Part shown: positions 7,072-14,124 of the stretch, piece after piece
How positions within the stretch are numbered: position 1 is the first letter of the stretch
Layout: each line of letters begins with the position of its first letter
Source: a bacterium
GTDB lineage: Bacteria > SZUA-79 > Acidulodesulfobacterales > Acidulodesulfobacteraceae
Assembly (NCBI GenBank): GCA_021791295.1
Contig: JAJYWW010000107.1
Coordinates: forward strand, 1 to 19,933
Direction: 5' to 3'
Length of the DNA stretch: 19,933 nt
Notes under the pieces: model-generated
Seen by the model: the letters and a program-made list of their open reading frames with translations, nothing else
Told to the model about the DNA's origin: nothing
The model's database searches: none
Made by a program: the position numbers and the translations under genes

Positions 7072-7347
7072 CTATAAATTAAATTCCGATTCGTAAATTT
7101 CCAAAGTATCCTTTATGCCGTCCAGTTTATCGTCTAATTTATATATTTCGTTATTATATTCGCAGTATCCGTTGTCCAGTAAAGATTCCGCCGTTTTTTT
7201 ATTTTTAGTTAAAAATATGTGGACGGACAGCGGGTCGCCTATATTGTCGAGAGATATAACCGATGTATTGCCTTTTTCCGCGTTTTTGCTAAAAAATTGG
7301 CGCAGTAATTCTCCGGTTTGTTTATTTCTAATTCCGTAATAAGTCAT
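7072..7347 (-). CDS. Small protein of unknown function
   Basis: A 91-residue, soluble, slightly acidic protein (begins MTYYGIRNKQTGELLRQF, ends YESEFNL) with no motif I can name; one cysteine, no membrane segment. It has no Shine-Dalgarno of its own. Its ATG overlaps by 4 bp (ATGA) the stop of a reading frame that enters from 7442, so it was probably translated by coupling to a gene that now survives only as a tail. It is convergent with manC, 12 bp apart. Length and amino-acid composition look like a real protein, but whether it is still expressed is unclear. Confidence 0.55.
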   Translation of the reverse strand: MTYYGIRNKQTGELLRQFFSKNAEKGNTSVISLDNIGDPLSVHIFLTKNKKTAESLLDNGYCEYNNEIYKLDDKLDGIKDTLEIYESEFNL

Positions 7348-7442
7348 GAATAGAGTTTTTTAAAAGCCGCTATATAATATTTATAGTTTTCCCAGTATTT
7401 TTGTATATAGGCGCCAAGAGTAAAATTGTCGGAACTGCCTGC
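7344..7442 (-). pseudogene. Severed 3' tail of an unknown gene
   Basis: An open frame of 32 codons with no start codon reads GSSDNFTLGAYIQKYWENYK followed by YYIAAFKKLYS and a TGA that overlaps the ATG of the 91-residue gene. The composition (Tyr/Trp/Lys-rich helix-like end) looks like a natural C-terminus. It is closed upstream by a TAA at 7445-7443, immediately next to the partial tRNA copy that starts at 7447. I infer that the 5' part of this gene was lost when the island or tRNA duplication formed. Family unknown. Confidence 0.4.
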
Positions 7443-7446
7443 TTAC

Positions 7447-7545
7447 TGCGGTTTTAATTGGTTGCGGGGGCAGGATGAGCGCAAACGGCGTGCGTTTGCA
7501 TGCTGAACTCCGTTCGAACCTGCGACCTTTGGGTTATGAGCCCAA
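7447..7545 (-). pseudogene. Partial tRNA-fMet copy with a 37-nt insert (att-like scar)
   Basis: Two blocks, 7447-7476 (30 nt) and 7514-7545 (32 nt), are identical to 10794-10823 and 10824-10855, the 3' part of the intact tRNA-fMet plus 12 bp of its 3' flank. The copy spans from the first base of the anticodon stem through the CAT anticodon, T-arm, acceptor 3' strand and CCA (7459-7461); the 5' half of the tRNA is absent. Between the blocks, in the T-loop, sit 37 nt (7477-7513) containing a perfect hairpin GCAAACG (7481-7487) / CGTTTGC (7493-7499). It cannot make a functional tRNA. It is consistent with the distal attachment site of an element integrated at tRNA-fMet, or with a degraded tandem-type duplication. 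Confidence 0.8.
7481..7499. repeat. GC-rich hairpin inside the tRNA-fMet copy
   Basis: GCAAACG and CGTTTGC form a perfect 7-bp stem with a 5-nt loop (GCGTG). The 37-nt insert that carries it is more GC-rich than its surroundings and is absent from the intact tRNA, so it is an inserted sequence rather than part of the tRNA. Its origin is unknown. Confidence 0.7.
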
Positions 7546-8151
7546 GAATACTACTTATAACTTATTAAATTTATTGATTTATTTATCATATTTAAAAATA
7601 CTGTATCTAAAATTGTATTTTTAATCCCGTCTCGGTTTCAGAATATTAATTAATAATGAATATAAGTATATCATATAGCCGCAAAAAAAGAAAAGAAATA
7701 TGCGACCAATGGGAGCAGTCAAAAAAGTAATGAATTGATAGAATTATTTTTTTTTAAAAAAAGAAAAAGCTAAATAAGAATAAAAGCAAATATGCGAGCA
7801 AGGCGAGTAGTCGAAAAAAGCTAAATAAGTTAATATCAAGTTTGAATATTTTAATATGAACCTTGTTAATAAATTCACAGCAGGTTTATCTTAAAACAGA
7901 AGCGAAGCATTATAACTATACGCCCCACGCAGTAAACCGCTTTTTTGAAAAAACCCGCCCCCCGCCAGTCGTAGCCTTAAAGTTAAACCGTATTCATAAA
8001 AGGGATATATTGAATTTGTCTTTTTTGTAAGTTATTGTTTTTAAAAGTTAGTTAAAACAATATCGCTTCCAGATTCATACTGTTTGTCATACCTTCAATC
8101 AAAAACTCCGGAGCTTCACCCTGTTGGGATAACGTGCTTAGGCTGTTTTCA
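7546..8151. other. Gene-poor island segment with decayed sequence
   Basis: About 600 bp with no intact gene. It begins with 11 bp (7556-7566, TATAACTTATT) also found 5' of the intact tRNA-fMet (10895-10905). It contains two related stretches around AAATATGCGA (7696-7705 and 7788-7797). A frame read on the minus strand ends at 8052 (TAA) with QQGEAPEFLIEGMTNSMNLE, which looks like a protein C-terminus but overlaps the end of the MFS gene and has no start of its own. The rest is AT-rich with homopolymer runs. I see no RNA gene or terminator I can defend. Confidence 0.5.
7696..7829. repeat. Imperfect direct repeats
   Basis: AAATATGCGA-x-CAA...GAG-x-AGTC-x-AAAAAAG occurs at 7696-7727 and again at 7788-7820, 92 bp apart. 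AAAAAGCTAAATAAG occurs at 7764-7778 and 7815-7829. In one frame both long copies read like decayed coding sequence (KEICDQWEQSKK and KQICEQGE-stop-SKK), reminiscent of an OrfA-type transposase N-terminus, but the match is too short to assign. Confidence 0.45.
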
Positions 8152-9519
8152 TTAACCCGATACTTTTTCCAGTTCTCTTCCAGTAGAAGAAGGGCCGAAT
8201 AATGCAATTATCCCAGCTAAAAAGCCGGTAACTCCGATTGCGACGAAACCGTAGAAAAAAGAATACCTTTGAACAAGGGCGGGTAAAAGAAGGGCTCCGA
8301 CAGCTCCTCCTAAATGGCCTATGCCGTCGCTTAACGCGAAGCCGGTAGCCCTGGCCCTGGTAGGGTAGCTTTCTGCCGTATAAGTGTAGGCAACCTGCAG
8401 ATAAATACCAAGCGAAAGGGAAGCGAGGAACGAACCTGTCATTATTGTTATAGCCCCGGCAAGGGTTCCGAATAAGAGCATGGCCGTAAACCATATAAAG
8501 GTTGCTAAAATTATGGAATATTTCCTTTCTATCCTGTCTGATAAATAAATCATTAAAGCCGCGCCAATCGGGTAGCCGGCAGAACCGATGGAAAGGTATT
8601 TTATGGAAGTGAAAAGCGAAATATGCATGAAGCTAAGAAGGGTCGCAGAATCCCCCAAAAAACCGTAGTTTCCGATATACCAAAGGAACCACATCGATGT
8701 AAACAAGGCAAGTCTTTTTACATATATTCCCTTAAAAACATATTGGGTCGGAAATTTTCCGGATTCGATATTAACTTTAACAGACACAGGTTCTTTCAGC
8801 TTAATTCCCCGGCTTTTAATATATTCCTCCATTTTTTCCAGTATATTCAGGGCTTTTTTAGTATTACCGTTTAAAATTAGCCATCTTGGAGATTCCGGGA
8901 GTTCGAATCTCAGTAAAACAGCAATAAATGCTATTATCCCGCCCATGCCGAAAAGTATCCTCCATCCCGAATAAAATACCGGAACGATAGCTAAGGCGAT
9001 AAACGGCGTAACAGTCTGACCCATTATCCCTATAAGGAAAGTAAACGATGTAATCTTCCCCCTTATGCGGGGAGGGGCAATTTCCGAAAGATAAACCGAT
9101 ACGAGATTAAGGTCGGCTCCGACTCCAAGCCCCGTTATAAACCTGAAGAAAGACAGTTCGGTCATGTTAGTCGAAACAGCGTCCCCAAATGACCCTATGC
9201 CTGTAATGACCATGGTGAGCAGAAGCATTTTATATCTGCCGTATTTATCCGCGAAAGTCCCGATAATGTACGAGCCGGCAATATAGCCTATTAAACCTAT
9301 AGACAGCGCGAAAAATAATATTTCGGAATGAGAAAGCCTGAACTGGACGGCGATCGGGGGCATAGCAAAACCTATATCCGCTATATCGAAAAACGTAAAA
9401 AAGTATCCAAGCCCTATTATAAGTAGGGAAACAGGCGGAAGCGGCCAGCGCTCCAGCCTGTCCATGCGGGCAAGAATGTTTTCATTCAGGGAAATTATAT
9501 CTCCGTTTGAGTTATTCAT
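8152..9519 (-). CDS. MFS transporter, sugar-porter/metabolite:H+ symporter type
   Basis: A 455-residue, 12-helix major facilitator of the inner membrane. Visible family motifs are FFDIADIGFAMPPIAVQF in helix 1, motif A GTFADKYGRY (87-96) between helices 2 and 3, RFITGLGVGADLNL (126-139) in helix 4, and PESPRWL (208-214) after helix 6, the last diagnostic of the sugar-porter/MHS branch. In the C-terminal half SDRIERKYS and AESYPTRARATGFA repeat the pattern. A cytoplasmic loop lies between helices 6 and 7. The substrate cannot be read from sequence; relatives carry sugars, aromatic or organic acids. The start has AGGAGG 7 nt upstream. It is the only intact protein gene between the tRNA-fMet and its partial copy, with its own promoter and operator-like dyad, and so is the likely cargo. 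Similarity in style to transporters of acidophilic archaea and bacteria hints at lateral transfer (unverified). Confidence 0.88.
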   Translation of the reverse strand: MNNSNGDIISLNENILARMDRLERWPLPPVSLLIIGLGYFFTFFDIADIGFAMPPIAVQFRLSHSEILFFALSIGLIGYIAGSYIIGTFADKYGRYKMLLLTMVITGIGSFGDAVSTNMTELSFFRFITGLGVGADLNLVSVYLSEIAPPRIRGKITSFTFLIGIMGQTVTPFIALAIVPVFYSGWRILFGMGGIIAFIAVLLRFELPESPRWLILNGNTKKALNILEKMEEYIKSRGIKLKEPVSVKVNIESGKFPTQYVFKGIYVKRLALFTSMWFLWYIGNYGFLGDSATLLSFMHISLFTSIKYLSIGSAGYPIGAALMIYLSDRIERKYSIILATFIWFTAMLLFGTLAGAITIMTGSFLASLSLGIYLQVAYTYTAESYPTRARATGFALSDGIGHLGGAVGALLLPALVQRYSFFYGFVAIGVTGFLAGIIALFGPSSTGRELEKVSG

Positions 9520-9561
9520 ATGCTTACCTCCTATCGGTCGGGTTTAAATTATTCTATTCTC

Positions 9562-9590
9562 AAAATATAATTTTACTTCAGTGAAGTCAA
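9562..9590 (-). promoter_or_regulatory. Promoter of the MFS gene with a dyad between -35 and -10
   Basis: On the minus strand TTGACT (9590-9585), 17 bp and TATTTT (9567-9562; TATATT with a 15-bp spacer is an alternative) precede the gene by about 40 bp. The perfect dyad ACTTCA-x-TGAAGT (9575-9587) overlaps the end of the -35 and the spacer, where a repressor would block RNA polymerase. The cognate regulator is not in the window. Confidence 0.55.
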
Positions 9591-9810
9591 TACAAAAATT
9601 CAAATCCATAACATTACTGTTTTTGTCTCCCTAATTCCACGCTTTGTACTTCGGAGGCTGTCTGCCGGATTAGGCTTCCGCTTACTATTTTAAAATTATC
9701 CGGCTATTATAATATTCTAAAATAAGATGAAAAACTAACAAATGAGATTTTGTTATGGCTAATTTAGTTCTTTTATTACATCCTTAAACAATAAAACGCG
9801 AAAAAAATTA
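9591..9810. other. Non-coding segment upstream of the MFS promoter
   Basis: No gene. It contains an inverted repeat GCCGGAT (9664-9670) / ATCCGGC (9698-9704) and a CTCC (9627-9630) ... GGAG (9653-9656) pair. These lie upstream of the probable MFS promoter and therefore are not in its leader. They do not match a riboswitch I recognise. They could be remains of a mobile-element end. Confidence 0.4.
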
Positions 9811-9882
9811 TTAGGTCTCTAAAAGCTCCAATACGACTTTCGATTTAAACTCCGGTGTAAACTTTATGTGAATTTGGCTCAT
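9811..9882 (-). pseudogene. IS3-family OrfA stub
   Basis: A 23-codon frame beginning at an ATG (9882-9880) and stopping at TAA (9813-9811). It reads MSQIHIKFTPEFKSKVVLEL followed by LET. The FTPEFKSKVVLELLE segment is the first helix region of the HTH_Tnp_1 domain of IS3/IS911-family OrfA proteins (about 90-100 residues when intact). A G-rich RBS-like run precedes the ATG. Everything after residue 23 is gone, and no OrfB or terminal inverted repeat is seen, so this is the remnant of an insertion sequence. Confidence 0.65.
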
Positions 9883-9970
9883 TTTAATTAACCCCCCCTT
9901 TTTAATATTAAATTGTTTTAGTTTTTTAATAACCGACAGCGGATATTAAAATTTTAACAGATTTTCATAT

Positions 9971-10533
9971 TTAGGGAAGTAAGATTTTAAAATTACTGTC
10001 TTGATTTATTGGTTCATTATATTCTAACATGTCCTTTTCCGCCAGGTCATTGGAGAGTGCTTTATACACGGACTTTAAGTCGGCCATGAACTCCTTCTGG
10101 TTTTTGGAGGCCACGCATCGGACGCTGCTTCTAATCTGGTGGATTACGCAGAGCTGTATTTCGGTTTTGGAATACATGGAGTTAATGGCATCGGATATCT
10201 TTGTAAACGGATTATAAAAGCCAAAGGCTTTATGCTGCTAAAGATGCGCTCCTGTCCCTGGGAGTATCTAGTTCGAAGGAATCATGGGAAATATGGACTG
10301 TTGGAAGTTGAACCGTTCTTGCGGTTCTTTCGTCTATTAAGGACATCCTGAGCTATGTGGGAGTCGAGCTCGGCGGATAATGCGGTTTCTACAAGTTCTT
10401 TGATTAGAGGGGTTAGGACGCCGCCTTTGCCGGTAAGCTTTTTGCCGGGAAGCATGTCCTTGACGGCGGAATTAAAATCGAAAGACGGTTTTTTGTTAAT
10501 TAAATCTTAATCGTTTCCGGAAAAATGTTCCAT
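9971..10533 (-). pseudogene. Decayed IS256-family transposase
   Basis: Fragments of a mutator-type DDE transposase in order on the minus strand. It starts with ATG (10533), MEHFSGND, then a stop at codon 9 (TAA, 10509-10507), then DLINKKPSFDFNSAVKDMLP and LTPLIKELVETALSAELDSH, ending in a frameshifted stop at 10284. A shifted frame continues SFELDTPRDRSAS, the conserved FELETPRDR motif. After a large internal deletion that removes the first catalytic Asp region comes a 68-residue frame (10177-9971) with TEIQLCVIHQIRSSVRC and KEFMADLKSVYKAL, the diagnostic IS256 block. The C-terminal third, with the catalytic Glu, is missing. About 0.56 kb remains of a gene normally near 1.2 kb, so it is inactive. 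Confidence 0.9.
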
Positions 10534-10600
10534 GTGTCAGTCTCCTTTTTGGGGTTAAGGTGATTATATCAACCTGACACAGAATTTTGAACGGTCTCTA
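10534..10600. mobile_element. Outer end of the IS256-family element
   Basis: The stretch from the transposase start to about 10600 (plus strand CTGACACAGAATTTTGAACG followed by GTCTCT) has the form of the 5' terminal inverted repeat of an IS256-family element. The matching opposite end was not found around 9884-9970, consistent with loss of that end. The insertion point falls inside the integrase remnant and supplies its premature stop. Confidence 0.55.
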
Positions 10601-10714
10601 AATGGCGGCGGCTATCTCTGACGCTACGGCTTTATCTTTAGTTTTACAGCTTTGTTGATATAGTTTGCCGTCAACCATAAATTTACACCAATAAACTTGA
10701 CCACGCTTATATAT
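10598..10714 (-). pseudogene. Tyrosine-recombinase (integrase) N-terminal remnant
   Basis: On the minus strand a 38-codon frame reads IYKRGQVYWCKFMVDGKLYQ followed by QSCKTKDKAVASEIAAAI and a TAG supplied by the IS256 end. This is the N-terminal arm-DNA-binding domain of phage/genomic-island integrases (pattern xYKRGxxWxxxFxxxGKxxxxSTxTxxKxxAxxI). No start codon remains: an in-frame stop precedes it a few codons upstream. Neither the core-binding nor the catalytic R-H-R-Y domain follows. It lies about 90 bp from the 3' end of tRNA-fMet and points away from it, the usual position of the integrase of an element inserted into a tRNA gene. Its presence supports the attachment-site reading of the tRNA duplication. 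Confidence 0.7.
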
Positions 10715-10793
10715 ATTCGTAAATTGTATCTAAATTTTATCAATATTAATAAATTATGGCTAAGATAGGATATTGCTTGAAAGGCTTATTTAT

Positions 10794-10882
<89 letters not shown>

Positions 10883-10906
10883 ATGATTTTTTCGTATAAC
10901 TTATTT

Positions 10907-10935
10907 ATTATATATTCTAATTAATTTTATTGCAA
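10907..10935 (-). promoter_or_regulatory. Promoter of tRNA-fMet
   Basis: On the minus strand TTGCAA (10935-10930), 17 bp and a perfect TATAAT (10912-10907) lie 24 nt before the mature tRNA 5' end. The partial tRNA copy has nothing equivalent. Confidence 0.7.
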
Positions 10936-10948
10936 GTTTAAAATGTCC

Positions 10949-10977
10949 TTGATTTTTTCAGTCCGATTTATCATAAT
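10949..10977 (+). promoter_or_regulatory. Promoter of the glycine cleavage operon
   Basis: TTGATT (10949-10954), 17 bp and CATAAT (10972-10977) precede gcvT by about 70 nt. It is divergent from, and back-to-back with, the tRNA-fMet promoter. The short leader has no room for, and no sign of, a glycine riboswitch. Confidence 0.55.
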
Positions 10978-11050
10978 GATACAATAAGATATTTTTTGGA
11001 AAACTACTTTAATAATTAAGAATTTATGCGGGGGTGCAATAATTATAACT

Positions 11051-12235
11051 ATGGATACCGACGAGAGCAAAAAAACTCCATTATACGACGAACATGCTAA
11101 AATGGGGGCAAAAATCGTTTCGTTCGCCGGATTTTATATGCCGCTTTATTATAAAAGCATAATAGAAGAACATTTGAACGTGAGAAACAACTCCGGCATT
11201 TTTGATATAAGCCATATGGGCGAAATAATTATAAAAGGCAAAGACGCTTCGTATTTCGTAGATTACGTTTTTACCGCCGACGTTTCGAAGATAAGGCAGG
11301 GAGATATAGTTTATTCGTTAATCCTTAATGAAAAAGGCGGAATAATCGACGACGTTACGGTTTTCAAGTTTTCCGAAGACGAGTATATGGTTGTCGTAAA
11401 TGCGGCAAATACGCAGAAAGATTTTGCTTGGATTAATTATATACAGACCGGGTTTCAGAAAAAAGGCAAAGACGTTTCAGTCCAAAATATAAGCGACGCG
11501 ATAGGGCTTCTTTCCGTGCAGGGGCCTAAATCGAGGGATTTGATATATCCTCTGATAAGCGACGCAGTCAAAATAGGAAAATGCGGACTGTTCGATTTTA
11601 AGTTTAAACCTAAAAATATCAAGGATTTAAAGCATTTTGAATTCGGCTGTGCCGAGTTTAAAGACGTCAACATAGAAGCGATGATTTCGAGAAGCGGTTA
11701 TACCGGAGAGTTCGGATTCGAAATATTCATACCCGCTGAAAAAACGGCGGTTTTGTGGAACTATCTTTTAAAAAACTCCCATCTTTCCAGCCTTCTTCCT
11801 GTCGGCCTGGGAGCAAGAGACACTTTAAGGTTCGAGGCGGCGCTTCCTTTATACGGACACGAGATGGACGAAACTATAAACCCTTACGATGCCGGTCTTG
11901 AGAAATATCTTTCGGACACTAAAGATTTTATCGGAAAAGAAGCTTTAAAAAATATTAAAAACAAAGAAAAAAGATTAATTTTCTTTAAGCTTTCAGGCAA
12001 ACAGATACCGAGGCATTCCCAGAGGATACTCGACGAAAATCTTAAGCCTATAGGCTGTATCGCAAGCGGAACCTACAGCCCTTCAAATAAATTTCCGATA
12101 GGCAGCGCCTACATTTCGGATTCGGGCGTCAATGCTTCTTTTTTGAAAAATTTTTTCATAGATATCAGGGGAAATTTTGAGAAGGCCGAAGTGGTTTTGC
12201 CTCCTTTTCACAAACACGTTAAAGCCGGCGGTTAA
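11051..12235 (+). CDS. gcvT: Glycine cleavage system T-protein (aminomethyltransferase)
   Basis: A 394-residue tetrahydrofolate-dependent aminomethyltransferase. It transfers the methylene group from aminomethyl-lipoyl H-protein to THF, releasing ammonia. The N-terminus has TPLYDEHAKMGAKIVSFAGF and MPLYYKSIIEEHLNVRNNSG, then FDISHMGEI, all typical of GcvT. Substrate-site motifs SRSGYTGEFGFEIF (about 213-226) and GLGARDTLRFEAALPLYGHE (about 255-274) follow, with the C-terminal GCV_T_C barrel from about 290 to 390. The nearest purine-rich RBS-like run (GGGGGTG) is about 15 nt upstream of the ATG, farther than usual; no better start is in frame. First gene of a four-gene operon. Confidence 0.95.
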   Translation: MDTDESKKTPLYDEHAKMGAKIVSFAGFYMPLYYKSIIEEHLNVRNNSGIFDISHMGEIIIKGKDASYFVDYVFTADVSKIRQGDIVYSLILNEKGGIIDDVTVFKFSEDEYMVVVNAANTQKDFAWINYIQTGFQKKGKDVSVQNISDAIGLLSVQGPKSRDLIYPLISDAVKIGKCGLFDFKFKPKNIKDLKHFEFGCAEFKDVNIEAMISRSGYTGEFGFEIFIPAEKTAVLWNYLLKNSHLSSLLPVGLGARDTLRFEAALPLYGHEMDETINPYDAGLEKYLSDTKDFIGKEALKNIKNKEKRLIFFKLSGKQIPRHSQRILDENLKPIGCIASGTYSPSNKFPIGSAYISDSGVNASFLKNFFIDIRGNFEKAEVVLPPFHKHVKAGG

Positions 12236-12296
12236 AAATAAAAATAAAAACATAAAATAATCAAATAACATAATTAAATAAGCCAAGGGGTTAAAA

Positions 12297-12692
12297 ATGA
12301 TTAAAAGCGGGTCGTTTTATTTCTCTAAGTCTCATGAATGGATAGGCAGGGATTCAAATAATAAATATCGCATAGGAATTTCGGATTTTGCACAGTCGGA
12401 ACTTGGTGACGTCGTTTACATTTCGCTCCCGGAAGCGGGAAAGGCTTATAAAAAAGCAGGCAAAATAGGCGAAATAGAATCGGTTAAGTCCGTTTCGGAA
12501 ATTTACGCACCTGTTGACCTTAAAATAATTTCCGTAAATTCAAAGCTTAACGATACGCCCGAACTTATAAATCAGGAACCGAAAGGAGCGGGTTTTATCG
12601 CCGAAGTTGAAATATCTAACGATTCCGATGTAGAAGGATTAATGGTCGAAGATGCGTATAAAAATTTTATAGCCGATTCGCACCATGAATAA
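12297..12692 (+). CDS. gcvH: Glycine cleavage system H-protein
   Basis: A 131-residue lipoyl carrier protein that shuttles the aminomethyl intermediate between the P, T and L proteins. The HEWIGRD-type N-terminus, ISDFAQSELGDVVYISLPEA and the lipoyl site ESVKSVSEIYAP are present, with K64 the residue modified by lipoate. AAGGGG lies about 8 nt before the ATG. It follows gcvT by 61 bp and overlaps gcvPA by 8 bp. Length is standard; the C-terminus ends in a slightly unusual HHE. Confidence 0.95.
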   Translation: MIKSGSFYFSKSHEWIGRDSNNKYRIGISDFAQSELGDVVYISLPEAGKAYKKAGKIGEIESVKSVSEIYAPVDLKIISVNSKLNDTPELINQEPKGAGFIAEVEISNDSDVEGLMVEDAYKNFIADSHHE

Positions 12693-14124
12693 TTTTCGTT
12701 ATTTTCCTAATTCAAAAAAAGATATAGCAAAATTATACCGCATTTTAGGTATCAAAGATAAAAAAGAGCTTTTCGGAAAGATACTTGGCGGCATCCCTTT
12801 AATGGACGGCAGTCTTCTTAATACCATTCCAGAGGAGTTGGACGAAGATGCTCTCTACCGCTTTTTTTCGGATATCGATTCTAATATTCCTGCAAAAAGG
12901 AGAACCGCCGTCTTCGCCGGAGGCGGAATATATAATCATTTCGTTCCTTCTGCAATAGACGGCTTAATTTCTAGGTCCGAATTTTATACTCCTTATACCC
13001 CTTATCAGCCCGAAGTCAGCCAGGGAACCCTTTTTGCCCTTTTTGAGTTTCAGTCGTTCATTGCCGGAATTATCGGCATGGACGTAGTAAACGCATCAAT
13101 GTACGACGGCGCAGAAAGCCTTGCGGAAGCGGTTTTAGCGGCTATGAGGCTCTCGTCGGCAAACCGCGATATGCCGGTAAGCCATAAGGACGATATAATA
13201 CTGATTTCCGACGGCGTAAATCCAAGCTACGTTTCCGTTATTAAAACTTTTGCCGGCGGCACCGGCGTTAAAATCGGGAAAGTAAAATTAAACGGCGAAA
13301 CCGGACAGACAGATATCGAAGACTTAAAGCAAAAACTTGCGGGCGGCGGCGGCAGAGTGCCCGCGGTAGTCGTCCAACAGCCCAACTATTTCGGGGTCAT
13401 AGAAGATTTGGAAGCGCTTGAACTGCCCATTCATTCTGATTTTAATTCTAATTCCGGTTATAATCCAAGCTTCATAGTGTCGTCAACCGAACCTTACAGT
13501 TTCGGGGTTATCAATCCTCCAGGGTATTACAATGCCGATATTTTTGCCGGCGAGGGAAATTCGTTCGGAAACTATATGAATTTCGGCGGCCCGCTTTTAG
13601 GCCTTTTTGCCGCTAAAAAAGAATACGTCCGGCAGATGCCGGGAAGAATCGTCGGCAAAACCAAAGACGGCAAAGGCAGAGACGCTTACGCTTTTATTCT
13701 TTCGACGAGGGAACAGCACATAAGGAGAGGGTCGGCTACTTCAAATATATGCACGAACAGCTCTTTAAACGCGGTGAGAGCGGCAATATATCTATCTTTG
13801 TGCTCTAAGAGCGGATTTAAAGAAATTGCCTCGTTAAATCTCAAACTTGCCCATATATTAAGAGACAGGCTGTTAAGTTCGGGACTGTTCGAACCGCTTT
13901 ACGACGGAGATTTTTTTAACGAATTTTCTCTTAAATTAAAGATAAACGGAAATAAAAATAATAATACGACCGCCTCAGAATTTATAGAGAAAATGGCGGA
14001 AAGAGATATTATAGCGGGCGTAGCGGTTTCGGAAAGCGCCTTATTGATATCCACCACCGAAAACAACCGTTTAAGCGATATAGAAAAATACGCAGAAAAT
14101 GCAAAAGAGGTGTTAAATGCCTAA
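12685..14124 (+). CDS. gcvPA: Glycine dehydrogenase (decarboxylating) subunit 1
   Basis: A 479-residue alpha subunit of the two-subunit P-protein, the N-terminal-half homologue of the long fused GcvP. It carries the subunit-1 sequence features: FAGGGIYNHFVPSAIDGLIS, TPYTPYQPEVSQGTLFALFE, MDVVNASMYDGAESLAEAVL, and later ADIFAGEGNSFGNYMNFGGP and STREQHIRRGSATSNICTNS. It lacks the PLP lysine, which is in subunit 2, as expected. With GcvPB it decarboxylates glycine and loads the aminomethyl group on lipoyl-GcvH. Start ATG overlaps the end of gcvH and the stop overlaps the start of gcvPB, each by 8 bp, implying coupled translation in stoichiometric amounts. The region around residues 240-260 (LPIHSDFNSNSGYNPSF) looks divergent from the usual family sequence. 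Confidence 0.95.
   Translation: MNNFRYFPNSKKDIAKLYRILGIKDKKELFGKILGGIPLMDGSLLNTIPEELDEDALYRFFSDIDSNIPAKRRTAVFAGGGIYNHFVPSAIDGLISRSEFYTPYTPYQPEVSQGTLFALFEFQSFIAGIIGMDVVNASMYDGAESLAEAVLAAMRLSSANRDMPVSHKDDIILISDGVNPSYVSVIKTFAGGTGVKIGKVKLNGETGQTDIEDLKQKLAGGGGRVPAVVVQQPNYFGVIEDLEALELPIHSDFNSNSGYNPSFIVSSTEPYSFGVINPPGYYNADIFAGEGNSFGNYMNFGGPLLGLFAAKKEYVRQMPGRIVGKTKDGKGRDAYAFILSTREQHIRRGSATSNICTNSSLNAVRAAIYLSLCSKSGFKEIASLNLKLAHILRDRLLSSGLFEPLYDGDFFNEFSLKLKINGNKNNNTTASEFIEKMAERDIIAGVAVSESALLISTTENNRLSDIEKYAENAKEVLNA

Noticed and set aside
7447..7545. Functional second tRNA, intron-containing or permuted tRNA
   Set aside because: The 5' half of the tRNA is absent on both sides of the copy, there is no promoter, and the insert lies in the T-loop without intron features.
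7696..7829. CRISPR array
   Set aside because: Only two diverged repeat copies with unequal sequence and no regular spacers; no cas gene.
8138..8494. 118-codon minus-strand frame overlapping the MFS gene
   Set aside because: Arg/Cys/Phe-rich translation with no protein-like pattern; it is an out-of-frame reading of the MFS gene.
9620..9710. Riboswitch-like inverted repeats upstream of the MFS gene
   Set aside because: They lie upstream of the probable promoter and so outside the leader, and match no aptamer I know.
10029..10351. Plus-strand frames of 62 and 70 codons
   Set aside because: They are antisense to the decayed IS256 transposase, whose minus-strand motifs are unmistakable.
10978..11050. 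Glycine riboswitch before gcvT
   Set aside because: The leader is only about 70 nt, AT-rich, and shows none of the conserved glycine-aptamer core.
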